From NCBI RefSeq assembly GCF_000420025.1, contig NZ_ATUD01000001.1, positions 558,001-622,000 of the forward strand: DNA of 64,000 bases, in the 5' to 3' direction. Both the position numbers and the translations under genes were made by a program. Source of the stretch: Patulibacter americanus DSM 16676. Lineage in GTDB: Bacteria; Actinomycetota; Thermoleophilia; Solirubrobacterales; Solirubrobacteraceae. Below are positions 1 to 8,866 of this stretch, piece by piece. Position 1 is the stretch's first letter. The number at the start of each line of letters is the position of its first letter. The notes under the pieces were generated by a model. That model saw only the letters and a list, made by a program, of their open reading frames with translations. It ran no database searches and was not told where the DNA came from.

Positions 1-765
1 CGCCAGGCCCTTGCTCGACGAGACGGGCACGATCTTCGCCTTCGGCCAGCGCTCGGAGAGCACGCCCCGGAGGGTGCCCAGGCCGTCGACGAGGCCGAGC
101 TCCTTCGCCCGGCCGCCCGTCCAGACCTCGCCGCTGAACGCCTTCGCCTCGTCGTCCGACAGCCGGTCGCCGCGGCGCTCGCGCACCCAGTCGGTGAACA
201 GACGGTGGAGCTCCTCGAGCTCGCCGCGCAGCCACGCGACGTCGTCGGGGTCCTCGGGACGGAACGGGTCGAGGCGGGCCTTGTTCTCGCCCGCGGTGTA
301 GAGGCGCCGCTCGATCCCGTAGCGCTCGATCGCCTCGTCGAGACCGAAGCCGCCGCTGACCACGCCGATGGAGCCGACGAGCGACGTCGGGTGGGCGATG
401 ATCTCGTCGGCCGCGCAGGCCAGCCAGTAGCCGCCGGAGGCCGCGACGTCCTCGCAGAAGGCGATGACGGGCACGCCCTTCTCGGCCGCCAGGCCCCGGA
501 TGCGGTCGGCGACCAGGGCGGACTGCGTCGGCGCACCGCCCGGCGAGTTGATGGCGAGGGCGACCGCCTGCAGGCCGGGCAGGCCGAACGCCTTCTTCAA
601 CGGCGACTCGAGCCGCTCGAGCGAGATCCCCGTGCGCCGCATCCCGCCCGACGCCGAGATGACGCCCTCCAGCCGGACCACCGCGATCTGGCGCTCCGGC
701 AGCGGCAGGCGGCTGCGCACCTCGTCGGGGATCGGGAGGCGACCGGCGATGTCCGCGAGGTTCAT
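1..765 (-). CDS. sppA: Signal peptide peptidase SppA-type (S49) protease, 3' end outside window
   Basis: 255 codons are visible from an ATG at 763-765; the frame runs off the left edge, so the C-terminus is missing. Serine peptidases of family S49 cleave residual signal peptides and other membrane-associated peptides with a Ser/Lys dyad. The protein shows the SPGG loop at about residues 74-77, AASGGYW at 108-114 with the likely nucleophile Ser110, the GSIGV segment at 131-135, and a GENKARLDPF stretch in which Lys162 fits the general base. There is no N-terminal transmembrane segment, so it resembles the short cytosolic or peripheral S49 forms more than full-length membrane SppA. Family assignment is firm; the exact substrate is not known. 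Confidence 0.85.
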   Translation of the reverse strand, partial: MNLADIAGRLPIPDEVRSRLPLPERQIAVVRLEGVISASGGMRRTGISLERLESPLKKAFGLPGLQAVALAINSPGGAPTQSALVADRIRGLAAEKGVPVIAFCEDVAASGGYWLACAADEIIAHPTSLVGSIGVVSGGFGLDEAIERYGIERRLYTAGENKARLDPFRPEDPDDVAWLRGELEELHRLFTDWVRERRGDRLSDDEAKAFSGEVWTGGRAKELGLVDGLGTLRGVLSERWPKAKIVPVSSSKGLA

Positions 766-962
766 CCGCGGATCGTAGTGCGGGCAGGACGGGGCCCCCG
801 CCGGCGCCCGCGATCGGTGCGGGCTCGGAATCGGGCTGGGTCCGTGGTCCGGCACGGACCGTGACGGTTTCGCAACACCTGTCCACCAGGGTGATGTCCG
901 CTCGGCGCGACCGGCGGGGGCGCCGATGGGTCGGCGAGTCCACACCACACCAGGAGCACTCC

Positions 963-1259
963 ATGCGTCGATCCGTCCTCACCCTGCTGGCCCTTGCCGG
1001 CGCCACCGCTGTCCCCGTCTCGTCCGCCGTCGCGCAATCCGGCCCCTCCGCCTCGGGCGCCGCGAAGGCCGCGATCGCGAAGAAGCGCACGAAGTGCGAC
1101 CGCAACTACAGCGGCCGGTGCCTCAAGCCCAACGTCTCGGACTACGACTGCGCCGGCGGCAGCGGAAACGGCCCGTACTACGTCAAGGGGCCCGTGCGGA
1201 TCGTCGGCAACGATCACTACCGCCTGGACGCCGACGGCGACGGCGTCGCCTGCGAGTAG
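963..1259 (+). CDS. Secreted Excalibur-domain calcium-binding protein
   Basis: A 98-residue protein. Residues 1 to about 20 form a signal peptide (MRRSVLTLL followed by an Ala-rich core), and the mature part is a short basic linker plus one Excalibur-type domain. The signature is a paired-cysteine fold beginning CDRNYSGRCL and ending in the Asp-rich loop DADGDGVACE, which resembles an EF-hand calcium loop. The ATG at 963 is chosen because a CAGGAG ribosome site sits just upstream and it puts the signal peptide at the N-terminus; the frame is open further upstream but the extra residues are basic and not signal-like. Excalibur domains are found on secreted actinobacterial and firmicute proteins, and the specific role here is unknown. 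Confidence 0.8.
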   Translation: MRRSVLTLLALAGATAVPVSSAVAQSGPSASGAAKAAIAKKRTKCDRNYSGRCLKPNVSDYDCAGGSGNGPYYVKGPVRIVGNDHYRLDADGDGVACE

Positions 1260-1357
1260 CCCGGACCACCGGCGGGCGCGGTGCCGGTGCAACGCGCGCC
1301 GGGACGACCGACGGAGCGCGGTGCCGGCCGCGCCGGAGCACCACCCGCATCGCGGAT

Positions 1358-1417
1358 GTATGTCCTGAGAGACATGTTCCATGCGTGTGGGGACATACGC
1401 CCACGTGACGTGTGTCC
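1358..1417 (+). promoter_or_regulatory. Cluster of GTRTGTCC motifs upstream of azlC
   Basis: The gap between the Excalibur gene and azlC holds three copies of an 8-bp motif: GTATGTCC at 1358-1365, its exact inverse GGACATAC at 1391-1398, and GTGTGTCC at 1410-1417. The first two make a perfect inverted repeat around a 25-base centre. The placement 50-110 bases upstream of the azlC start fits an operator region; the binding protein is unknown. Confidence 0.4.
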
Positions 1418-1469
1418 TTCCGGCGCGGCGTCGGCCCGGTGACGCCGACCGGGTCGGCACAATGCGCCG

Positions 1470-2282
1470 GTGCCCGCCCCCGACCCAGACGCGCCGCGGA
1501 CGGTCGCTCCGACCGCCGGCCCCGGTGCCGCCCACCCCGCGGCCGGGACCGATCCGGACACCGCCGCGCCGCCACCCCACGAGCCGCTCGACCGCGCCGT
1601 GTTCCTGCGCGGCGTGCGGGCCGGGGTGCCGTTCTCCGTCGCGTCCGGGTTGGTCGCGCTCTCGTTCGGCACGCTCGCCGTCGACGTCGGGTTCCCCGTC
1701 CTGGCGGCAATCGCCATGTCGGCCGTCGTCTTCGCAGGGTCGGCGCAGTTCGCGACGCTGACGATCGTTGCGGGCGGCGGCGGGCTCGGGGCGGCCGTGC
1801 TGGCGGCGGTGCTCGTCAACTCGCGGTTCCTGCCGATGGGCGTGGCGCTCGCGCCCTCGCTGCCCGGCGGGCCCGTCGCCCGTGCCCTCCAGGGGCAGGC
1901 CGTCATCGACGCGTCGTGGGCGATGGCGTCACGGCCCGATGGCAGCTTCGACCGCTCGTTCCTCTTCGGCTTCACCGCGCTGCAGTACGCGACCTGGGTG
2001 GCCGGGACGGCGCTCGGGGCGTTCGGCGGCAACCTCCTTGGCGACACGGACCGGTTCGGGTTCGACGCGATCTTCCCGACGTTCTTCCTCGTGCTGCTCA
2101 TCACCGAGCTACGCGAGGGACGGGGGCGCGGCGTCGCGGCGGCCGGCGCGCTCATCGCCCTCGCGCTGATCCCGTTCACCCCGACCGGCGTGCCGGTGCT
2201 GGCCGCGAGCGCCGCCGCCCTCGTCGGGCTGCGGCGGCGGGGCCTGCCCGACCCGTCCGGCACGCAGGGAGACGCGTCGTGA
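1470..2282 (+). CDS. azlC: AzlC-type branched-chain amino acid exporter, large subunit
   Basis: A 270-residue membrane protein of the AzlC family, which with AzlD exports branched-chain amino acids and some analogues across the inner membrane. After a Pro/Ala-rich N-terminal tail of about 45 residues come the family's opening (RGVRAGVPFSVASGLVALSFG), the conserved FAGSAQFAT segment, and several hydrophobic helices to the end. The GTG at 1470 is the first start in frame; a GTG at 1599 would remove the unusual tail and is an alternative. The last codons overlap the start of azlD by 4 bases (GTGA), so the two are translationally coupled. A cluster of repeated GTRTGTCC motifs upstream suggests local control. 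Confidence 0.88.
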   Translation: MPAPDPDAPRTVAPTAGPGAAHPAAGTDPDTAAPPPHEPLDRAVFLRGVRAGVPFSVASGLVALSFGTLAVDVGFPVLAAIAMSAVVFAGSAQFATLTIVAGGGGLGAAVLAAVLVNSRFLPMGVALAPSLPGGPVARALQGQAVIDASWAMASRPDGSFDRSFLFGFTALQYATWVAGTALGAFGGNLLGDTDRFGFDAIFPTFFLVLLITELREGRGRGVAAAGALIALALIPFTPTGVPVLAASAAALVGLRRRGLPDPSGTQGDAS

Positions 2283-2590
2283 GCGTCGACGTCTGGGCGC
2301 TCATCGCCCTCTGCGCCGTGACCACGGTGATCATCAAGAGCATCGGGCCCGTCGCCTTCGGGGGGCGTGCCCTGCCGCCGCGGGCCGGCGCGGTGATCGC
2401 GCTCCTGGCGCCGGCCGTCCTCGCCGCGCTCGTCGTCGTGGGGATCGCGGACCACGACGGCAGCATCGGGCTCGGCGAGGAGGCCGCCGGGGTCGCGGTC
2501 GGCGGGGCGATCGCCCTGCGCGGCGGGTCGGTCCTGGTCTGCGTCCTCGCGGCCGCGGTGGTCACGGCCGTCCTGCGGCTCGTCCTCTGA
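2279..2590 (+). CDS. azlD: AzlD-type branched-chain amino acid exporter, small subunit
   Basis: A 103-residue, highly hydrophobic protein starting with GTG at 2279 inside the azlC stop. It has three to four transmembrane stretches and the AzlD-type motif IGPVAFGGRALPPRA near residues 22-36, where the family usually reads R-xxP..lgr...P. AzlD is the small partner of AzlC in an amino acid efflux complex of the inner membrane. Length and position directly after azlC are exactly as in other azlCD pairs. The gene converges on the amidohydrolase, with 27 bases between stop codons. Confidence 0.87.
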   Translation: MSVDVWALIALCAVTTVIIKSIGPVAFGGRALPPRAGAVIALLAPAVLAALVVVGIADHDGSIGLGEEAAGVAVGGAIALRGGSVLVCVLAAAVVTAVLRLVL

Positions 2591-2617
2591 CGGCCGACAG
2601 GGCGGCCGTCGGGCGCC

Positions 2618-3745
2618 CTACCCCACGGGCGCCAGCTGCGGCAGCGGCACCGACGGCGTCCGGGCCACCAGGGCGGCGGTCAGAAGGACGTCGAACGCCG
2701 GGGTGCGCAGGGGTCGCAGCGGGTCGGGCTCCGTGATGCCGTCGGCGATCTCGAGCAGCGCCGACACGTTGTCCATCACCGCCGCGTGGCGGTCGCTGGG
2801 CGCGCGCACCGCGGCCTTCGCGAGCTCGAGCCCCTGGCCGGGCGGGTCGCCGCCGAGCATCGGGACGACCGCGCTGCAGAGGGTGACGTAGAGCCGCTCG
2901 AGCTCCGGCGCCAGCACCGGGACCTCGTCGGGCACCGGGCCCAGGTCGGGCAGGTCGTCACCGTCGAGGATCGCCCCGAGCGTGCCGCCCAGGACGCCCC
3001 GCACCTGCTCCGGCGACAGACCGGCCTCGAGCGCCAGGCGTCCCGTCATCACCGCCGCCTGGGTCGGGCTGTTGAACGGGATGTCGCTGCCGTGCAGCAC
3101 CTGCCCGGGCGGGACCAGGCGGAACAGCGCCCAGATGTCGGAGACGTTCCACCACGAGGTGTCGAAGAACAGGTTCGGCGTGTCGTGCGCCTCCGGGACC
3201 ACGTCCTCGAACGCCCCGATCGCGCAGTGGGCCAGGATGATCCGCGACCCGGGGTTCGCCCGCGCGCGGTCGCAGGCGTGCGCGCCCACCTCGGGCGTGC
3301 CGACCCCGGCGTGAACCATCACGGGCAGGCGACGCTCGTCCGCCAGCGCGAAGACGGCGTCGAGCCGCCGGTCGTCGAGCGCGAAGTCCTCGCCACGCGG
3401 GTGCAGCTTGATGCCGCGGGCGCCGCGGTCGACGCACCGCTGTGCCTCGCGCGCCGCGTCCGCGTGCGGGTCGACCCGGCAGAGGGGGACGAAGCGGTCG
3501 GGGTGCTCCTCGGCCAGCGCGATCATCCGGTCGTTCGCCGCGGGGTAGCCGTCCGGCTCCTTCAGCGGGAAGACGAGCGCCCGGGCGTCGGCGCGCTCCA
3601 AGGCCTCGCGGGCCTCGTCGGCCGTCGCCTCCAGGCCCGCCGGGTCGGCGATCCCGACGTGGACGTGGGCGTCGAGGATCTCGGCGTCGGGGACCTCCTC
3701 CCGGAGGGCGTCGAGCCAGGGCTGCAGCTGTCGATCGGCGTACAT
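2618..3745 (-). CDS. Amidohydrolase family 2 metal-dependent hydrolase
   Basis: A 375-residue amidohydrolase-2 (TIM-barrel) protein. The metal-binding HxH is DAHVHVG with His27 and His29; further expected ligands are in GIKLHP (around residues 111-115), VMVHAG (His145), ILAHC (His173) and HGSDIPF (Asp221). Members hydrolyse or decarboxylate small carboxylates and lactones; substrate cannot be told here. The ATG at 3745 is chosen because it places the strand-1 motif at the usual distance from the N-terminus; the frame stays open for 196 codons upstream, but that part overlaps the divergent MFS gene and looks non-coding. The 64-base gap to the MFS gene is likely a shared promoter region. Confidence 0.8.
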   Translation of the reverse strand: MYADRQLQPWLDALREEVPDAEILDAHVHVGIADPAGLEATADEAREALERADARALVFPLKEPDGYPAANDRMIALAEEHPDRFVPLCRVDPHADAAREAQRCVDRGARGIKLHPRGEDFALDDRRLDAVFALADERRLPVMVHAGVGTPEVGAHACDRARANPGSRIILAHCAIGAFEDVVPEAHDTPNLFFDTSWWNVSDIWALFRLVPPGQVLHGSDIPFNSPTQAAVMTGRLALEAGLSPEQVRGVLGGTLGAILDGDDLPDLGPVPDEVPVLAPELERLYVTLCSAVVPMLGGDPPGQGLELAKAAVRAPSDRHAAVMDNVSALLEIADGITEPDPLRPLRTPAFDVLLTAALVARTPSVPLPQLAPVG

Positions 3746-3809
3746 CGCCGCCGCCGTTACCCGCGCGTAGCCCGCGGCACCCGTCGGTGCGTCGTAGCCT
3801 CCGAAGGCG

Positions 3810-5042
3810 ATGCGCGTGCCGTCCCCCGCCGCCACGTCCCGGGCGCACCGGGCGATCGTCGTCGCGTTCCTGCTCCACGGGCTCGCGAGCGCCAGCTGGT
3901 TCACCCGGATTCCCGACCTGCGCGATCGCGCAGCGCTCGGCGACGGCGGTCTCGGGCTCGTGCTCGCGGCGCTCGGCGTCGGCGCGGTGGTGTCGATGCC
4001 CGTGGCGGGGGCCGTCATCGGGCGGTACGGCAGCGCGCCCGTCATGCGGATCACGGTGCCGCTCATGGCCCTGGCACTGGCCCTCGCCGCCCAGGCCGGG
4101 GTCCCCTTGACCCTCGCCCTCGGCTCGTTCGCCCTGGGCGCGACGCTCGGCCTGCACGACGTCGCGATGAACACCCACGCGGTCACGGTCGAGCGGGCCG
4201 CGGGCCGGCCGCTGCTCTCCGGCGTGCACGCCGCGTTCTCCATCGGCGGGCTGACGGGCGCGGGGATCGGCGCGGCCGCCACCGCGCTCGGCGTCTCGCC
4301 CCGCGTGCACCTGCTCGTCGTCGCGGGCCTCATCGCCCTCGGGCTCGTCGCCTACCGCGCCCTGCTGCCCGCCGAGGCGGACCGCACGGAGCAGCGCGCC
4401 GAGCACGCACCCCGACCCACGCTGGCGGAGCGCGTCGCGCCGCTGCGCCACGGGTGGCTGCTGGCGTGCGCGGTCGTGGCGCTCGCGAGCTTCGTCGCCG
4501 AGAACGCCGTGGCCGAGTGGAGCGGCGTGCTGCTGCGCGACCACCGGGACGCGACCCCGGGCGTGGCGGCGCTCGCGTTCTTCGTGTTCTCCGCCGCGAT
4601 GACCGTCGGCCGGCTGACGGGGGACCGCACCGTCGCGCTGCTCGGCGACCGGCGCACGCTGCTGTTCGGCGGCACCGTCGCCGCGCTGGCGTGGACGACG
4701 GTGGCGCTCGTCGACTCCACCTGGGTGGCCATGGCCGCGTGGGTCGTGGCCGGCCTGGCCCTCGCCAACACGGTGCCGGTCGTCTTCCGCGCCGCCGGCA
4801 GCCGCCGTCCCGGTCGTGACGGCAGCCCCGGCCCGAGCGCCGCGCAGGGCCTCGCCGTCGTCTCCGGCCTGGGCTACGCGGGCGGGCTGGTCGGCCCCGC
4901 CGTCGTCGGCGGGGTGGCCGAGCTCACGAGCCTGCCCAGCGCGCTGCTCGTGCCCGCGTTCCTCGCCGCGCTGCTCGCGCTGCTGTCGGGCGCGGCGGCG
5001 GGGCGGGCCCCGGTGCGGACGGCGCCGCAGCCCGCGGACTGA
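3810..5042 (+). CDS. MFS transporter
   Basis: A 410-residue major facilitator superfamily carrier with about twelve hydrophobic helices arranged as two halves separated by a charged loop near residues 190-215. The HDVAMNTHAVTVE segment near residue 115 and the GVHAAFSIGG segment resemble the YbjJ-like/fucose-permease-like subgroup, which often carry sugars or export small molecules. It is divergent from the amidohydrolase, which suggests it may move that enzyme's substrate or product, but this is only inferred from position. No regulator is adjacent. Confidence 0.82.
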   Translation: MRVPSPAATSRAHRAIVVAFLLHGLASASWFTRIPDLRDRAALGDGGLGLVLAALGVGAVVSMPVAGAVIGRYGSAPVMRITVPLMALALALAAQAGVPLTLALGSFALGATLGLHDVAMNTHAVTVERAAGRPLLSGVHAAFSIGGLTGAGIGAAATALGVSPRVHLLVVAGLIALGLVAYRALLPAEADRTEQRAEHAPRPTLAERVAPLRHGWLLACAVVALASFVAENAVAEWSGVLLRDHRDATPGVAALAFFVFSAAMTVGRLTGDRTVALLGDRRTLLFGGTVAALAWTTVALVDSTWVAMAAWVVAGLALANTVPVVFRAAGSRRPGRDGSPGPSAAQGLAVVSGLGYAGGLVGPAVVGGVAELTSLPSALLVPAFLAALLALLSGAAAGRAPVRTAPQPAD

Positions 5043-5103
5043 GCCGGGGCCGCGGACGAACGGCCCGCTGACGGCCGCGAGGTGCGCCGGTTAGCTTCCG
5101 CGC

Positions 5104-5544
5104 ATGCGGAAGCGCACGTACACCGAGGACGAGATCGCCGCCGAGGAGCAGCGTTTCGGCGGCGCTCTGCCGGAGGAACTCCGGCGGCGCTACCTCGAGG
5201 GCATCCACCAAGAGATCGTCGTGCGGTTCCCGGAGGACGGCCGCGGCGCTGTCGCCTTCACGCTCGGCCCGTCGACGACCACCACGGACAAGAAGGGCCG
5301 TGCGTATCCGACGCCGGGGCTGACGCAGGAGACGGAGCGCTCGCGCGACCTTATGCCCGCCGGCGTGCTCGTCGCCTGGGCGGACGACGAGTCAGGCAAT
5401 CGCGCCGTCGTGATGGACGACGGCCGTGTCCTGTGGTGGTGGCACGACGCCGACCCGGGGGACGAGCTCGAGGCGGTCGAGATCGTCTGGGATCCGTCGC
5501 CCGAGGCGTTCGACGCGGTCGAGAACGGCGAGCCGCTGCCGTAG
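5104..5544 (+). CDS. SMI1/KNR4 (SUKH)-like protein
   Basis: A 146-residue acidic soluble protein. The N-terminus (TYTEDEIAAEEQRFGGALPEE, positions 5-25, then LRRRYLEG) has the layout of SUKH-superfamily proteins, where an initial helix and an LP-xx-L-xx-Y/L turn precede a mixed alpha/beta domain; the later part has a Trp-rich VLWWWHD strand. SUKH proteins are frequently immunity proteins to polymorphic toxins but also occur as stand-alone housekeeping binders. No toxin gene lies beside it. It ends 9 bases from the converging GH3 gene. The family call is moderate and the function is unknown. Confidence 0.5.
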   Translation: MRKRTYTEDEIAAEEQRFGGALPEELRRRYLEGIHQEIVVRFPEDGRGAVAFTLGPSTTTTDKKGRAYPTPGLTQETERSRDLMPAGVLVAWADDESGNRAVVMDDGRVLWWWHDADPGDELEAVEIVWDPSPEAFDAVENGEPLP

Positions 5545-5553
5545 CGCGCCGCG

Positions 5554-6789
5554 TCAGCCAGTGAGCCGGCAGGTGCGCGCGAGCCGCACGCGCAGGTCGA
5601 TCGCCCGCGCGACCGACCCGCGGACCGCGGCGAGGTCCAGCCGCTTGCGGCCCAGGTCGGCCGTCAGCGCGCGCGACGCCGCCAGGGCCGCGTCCGTCGT
5701 GACGCCGTAGAGGAGCAGGTCGACACCGGCCAGGGCCGCCGCACGGGCGACCCCGGTCTGCGACGCGGCGCCGGCGAACGCGCCGGCCTCGAGGTCGTCC
5801 GAGATCGTCACCCCGCGGAACCCGAGCCGGCGCCGCAGCTCTGCGTTGACGAGGTTCGGGTTGAGCACCGCCGGCGTCGGGCCGAACGCGGGGTAGATCG
5901 CGTTCGAGAGCATCACGAGGTCCGTGCCCGCGCCGATCGCGGCGCGGAACGGCAGCTCGTCGGCGGACCGCAGCGCCTCGGGCGCCGCGGTGATCCGCAC
6001 GCGGGTGTCGTCCGTGTTCGCCTGCGCCCGGCCGAGGCCGGGGAAGTGCTTCGTCGCCGTCGCGATCCCGCCGCGGCGGGAGGCCGTGACGAGGCTGCGC
6101 ACGGCGCGCGCCGTGGTCGTCACGTCGTCGGCGTACGTGCGGCCCTGCTGGGCGATCGCGCCCGTGCCGACGTCGGCCACGGGCGCGAGGTTCACGTTCA
6201 CGCCCGCGCGGCAGAGCGCGACGGCGCTGTCCGTCCCGGCGCGGGCGACGGCGCCGAGGCCGGCGGCGCCCTGGGCGCTGGCGCTCGCCCGCGGCGGGGC
6301 GTCCGTGATGCGGCGGACCTGCCCGCCCTCCTGATCCGTCAGCACGAGCAACGGCACGTCGCGCAGCTCCGCCGGGCGCGGCAGGGCCTGCAGCCGGCGG
6401 GTGAGGCGACGGACCTGGGCGAGCGTGGTGGCGTTCTCCGAGAAGAGGATGACCCCGCCGACGCGTCCGCGCCGGATCGCGGTGCGCAGCGCGGGCGGGA
6501 TCGCGCCCGCGCCGGCGCGGCGGAACGGGCTGATGATCGTCTGCCCGACGAGCTCCTCGGCACTCAGGGTGCGGGCGATGCGCTGGCCGGCGGTGGGCTG
6601 CGACTTCGCGGCCGGCTTCGGGTCGTCCCCGCCGCAGGCCACCACGAGCACGACCACGAGCAGCAGCAGCCCGAGGACCCCCAGGAGCACCGCGCGCCGG
6701 CGCCGCGCGGCGAGCTCCTCCCCCGGCGGGCGCCGCCGGCGGGGGCGGACGAACGGGTCGTCTGCGGGCGGAGGGGCTGGCGCCGACAC
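5554..6789 (-). CDS. Membrane-anchored glycoside hydrolase family 3 (NagZ-like)
   Basis: A 411-residue protein starting at GTG. A basic, Pro-rich cytoplasmic tail (1-32) precedes one hydrophobic segment (33-50) ending in VVACGG, which could be a signal anchor or a lipobox with an unusually long n-region. The rest is a GH3 N-terminal barrel: LTDQEGGQVRR (150-160), TKHFPGLG (246-253) and ISDDLE (329-333), the last holding the nucleophile aspartate of beta-N-acetylhexosaminidases. The usual NagZ acid/base loop (GHG..DSH) is replaced by GLGRAQANTDD, so classical NagZ chemistry is not assured. The likely role is outside the membrane in glycan or peptidoglycan turnover. It is close to, but not overlapping, the acetoacetyl-CoA synthetase gene upstream. 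Confidence 0.8.
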   Translation of the reverse strand: MSAPAPPPADDPFVRPRRRRPPGEELAARRRRAVLLGVLGLLLLVVVLVVACGGDDPKPAAKSQPTAGQRIARTLSAEELVGQTIISPFRRAGAGAIPPALRTAIRRGRVGGVILFSENATTLAQVRRLTRRLQALPRPAELRDVPLLVLTDQEGGQVRRITDAPPRASASAQGAAGLGAVARAGTDSAVALCRAGVNVNLAPVADVGTGAIAQQGRTYADDVTTTARAVRSLVTASRRGGIATATKHFPGLGRAQANTDDTRVRITAAPEALRSADELPFRAAIGAGTDLVMLSNAIYPAFGPTPAVLNPNLVNAELRRRLGFRGVTISDDLEAGAFAGAASQTGVARAAALAGVDLLLYGVTTDAALAASRALTADLGRKRLDLAAVRGSVARAIDLRVRLARTCRLTG

Positions 6790-6799
6790 GTCCCCCAGG

Positions 6800-8866
6800 C
6801 TAGCCGTCGCGCCCGGCGGCGTGAGCGACGAACCACTCCAGCGCCGTAGGGTCCTGCAGGTTGTCCGGGTTGACGACCTCGTGGGCGGCTCGACCCATGA
6901 GGATCCGCTTCACCGGCACCTCGAGCACCTTGCCCGACAGGGTGCGCGGCACCGCGCCGACCGCGAGCACGACGTCGGGTACGTGGCGCGGCGACGCCGT
7001 CTCGCGCACGCCGCGCGCGATCCGGCGGCGCAGGTCGTCGTCGAGCGTCGCCCCGTCGCGGAGGACGACGAAGAGCTCGATCGTGCTGCCCCCGGCGTCG
7101 TCGGGCAGGTCGACGACGAGGGCGTCGACGATCTCGTCCTGCGCCAGCACGCCGGCGTAGATCTCGCTCGTGCCCATCCGCACGCCGCCGCGGTTGATCG
7201 TTGCGTCAGAGCGGCCGTGGAGCACGGCGCCGCCGTCCGGCGTGCGCTCGAGCCAGTCGCCGTGACGCCACACGCCGGGGAAGTGCTCGAAATACGCGTC
7301 CCGGAGGCGCGATCCGTCCTCGTCGCCCCACAGCCGCAGCGGCATCGAGGGCATCGGGCGGGTCAGGACGAGCTCACCGACCTGCCCCGTGGCGACGGGC
7401 GTCCCGTCCTCGTCCCACGCCTCGAGCGCCGCGCCGAGCGCGGGAGCCTGCAGCCGCCCCTCGACCACGGGAAGCGTCGGCACGCCGCCGACGAACGCCG
7501 AGCAGACGTCGGTCCCGCCCGAGGTCGAGAACAGCCAGACGTCCTTGCCGAGCTCGTCGTAGACCCAGCGGAAGCCCTCCGGCGACAGCGGGGACCCCGT
7601 CGAACCGATCGCGCGCAACGCCGAGAGGTCGCGCCCCTCGCGCGGGCGCACGCCGGCCTTCGCGCACGACTGGAGGAACGCGGCGCTCGTGCCGAACGTC
7701 GTCGCGCCCGCGTCGGCCGCCAGCTGCCACAGGCGGCTCAGGTCCGGCGCGCCCGCGTCGTCGGGCGGCGACGGCGAGCCGTCCCACAGCACGACCTCGG
7801 CGGGCGTCAGCAGCACCCCGACGAGGAAGTTCCACATCATCCAGCCCGTCGTCGTGAACCAGAACACGCGGTCGCCGTCGCGCGCGTCGAGGTGCAGCGT
7901 CATGTGCTTGAGGTGCTCGAGCAGGATCCCGCCCTGCCCCTGCACGATCGCCTTCGGCAACCCCGTCGTGCCCGAGGAGTAGAGGACCCACAGCGGGTGG
8001 TCGAAGGGGACGGGCTCGTACGTCAGGTCGGCGTCCGCGCCCGCACCGCCGTAGTCCGCCCACGCCACCGCGTCGCGGAGCGTCCCCGGGTCGGCGCCCG
8101 CGTCGAGGTACGGCAGCAGCACGGTACGGCGCAGCGACGGCAGCGCGTCCTGCAGCGCACGGACCGCGGCGAGACGGTCGAAGTCGCGGCCGTTGTAGCG
8201 GTAGCCGTCGACGGCGAGCAGCACCGTCGGGGTGATCTGCCCGAAGCGGTCGAGGACCGCGCGCGGTCCGAAGTCGGGCGAGCACGACGACCACGTCGCG
8301 CCGATCGCGGCGCAGGCGAGCACGCCGGCCATCGCCTCGGGCACGTTGGGCAGGTACGCGACGACGCGGTCCCCGGGGCGCACCCCGTCGGCGCGCAGGC
8401 CGCGGGCGATCCGGGCGGCCTCGGCCCGCAGCCGCCCCCAGGTCCACGTGTCGAGTGACCGCAGCTCCGAGGCGTGGCGCAGCGCGACGGCGTGCTCGTC
8501 GCGGCCCTCGAGCACGTGCTCGGCCAGGTTGAGCGTGGCGCCCGGGAACCACTCCGCGCCCGGCACCTGCTCGGGCGGGGTGCCGAGGACCCGCTCGGGC
8601 TCGGCGTGCCAGCGCACGCCCGAGAACGTGGCGACGGACGCCCAGAACTCCTCGAGCCGGTCGACCGACCACGTGTGCAGCGCCGCGTAGTCCGGCAGCT
8701 CGACCCCGTGACGCTCGGCGGTCCAGGCGCGGAACCGCTCGAGGGTCGCGTGCTCCAACCGCTCGGGGTCCGGCGGGTGGACGCGCGGGGCGTCCGCCGC
8801 CGTCGCCGCGTCCCCCGGCAGGCCGCCCGTCCCCGGGGCGTCGCCCGTCCCCCGCGCCGCGCTCAT
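6800..8866 (-). CDS. aacS: Acetoacetyl-CoA synthetase (acetoacetate-CoA ligase)
   Basis: A 688-residue ANL-superfamily adenylate-forming enzyme that activates acetoacetate with ATP and CoA. The ACAS N-terminal region (YAALHTWSVDRLEEFWASV) is followed by the AMP-binding P-loop LYSSGTTGLPKAIV, the TTTGWMMWNFL segment typical of acetoacetyl-CoA synthetases, the RSDATINRGGVRMG motif, and the C-terminal TLSGKVLEVPVKR with the catalytic lysine. Size is normal for the family. Its first codons overlap the stop of the HMG-CoA-lyase-like gene by 4 bases, so the two are co-translated. Together they would feed acetoacetate, formed from HMG-CoA during leucine breakdown, back to acetoacetyl-CoA. Confidence 0.93.
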   Translation of the reverse strand: MSAARGTGDAPGTGGLPGDAATAADAPRVHPPDPERLEHATLERFRAWTAERHGVELPDYAALHTWSVDRLEEFWASVATFSGVRWHAEPERVLGTPPEQVPGAEWFPGATLNLAEHVLEGRDEHAVALRHASELRSLDTWTWGRLRAEAARIARGLRADGVRPGDRVVAYLPNVPEAMAGVLACAAIGATWSSCSPDFGPRAVLDRFGQITPTVLLAVDGYRYNGRDFDRLAAVRALQDALPSLRRTVLLPYLDAGADPGTLRDAVAWADYGGAGADADLTYEPVPFDHPLWVLYSSGTTGLPKAIVQGQGGILLEHLKHMTLHLDARDGDRVFWFTTTGWMMWNFLVGVLLTPAEVVLWDGSPSPPDDAGAPDLSRLWQLAADAGATTFGTSAAFLQSCAKAGVRPREGRDLSALRAIGSTGSPLSPEGFRWVYDELGKDVWLFSTSGGTDVCSAFVGGVPTLPVVEGRLQAPALGAALEAWDEDGTPVATGQVGELVLTRPMPSMPLRLWGDEDGSRLRDAYFEHFPGVWRHGDWLERTPDGGAVLHGRSDATINRGGVRMGTSEIYAGVLAQDEIVDALVVDLPDDAGGSTIELFVVLRDGATLDDDLRRRIARGVRETASPRHVPDVVLAVGAVPRTLSGKVLEVPVKRILMGRAAHEVVNPDNLQDPTALEWFVAHAAGRDG

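Noticed and set aside
7374..8672. Long open frames on the strand opposite or in other frames of the acetoacetyl-CoA synthetase gene
   Set aside because: They are Arg/Pro/Ala-rich, lack family motifs, and mirror the third-position GC of the true gene; they are shadow frames common at this GC content.
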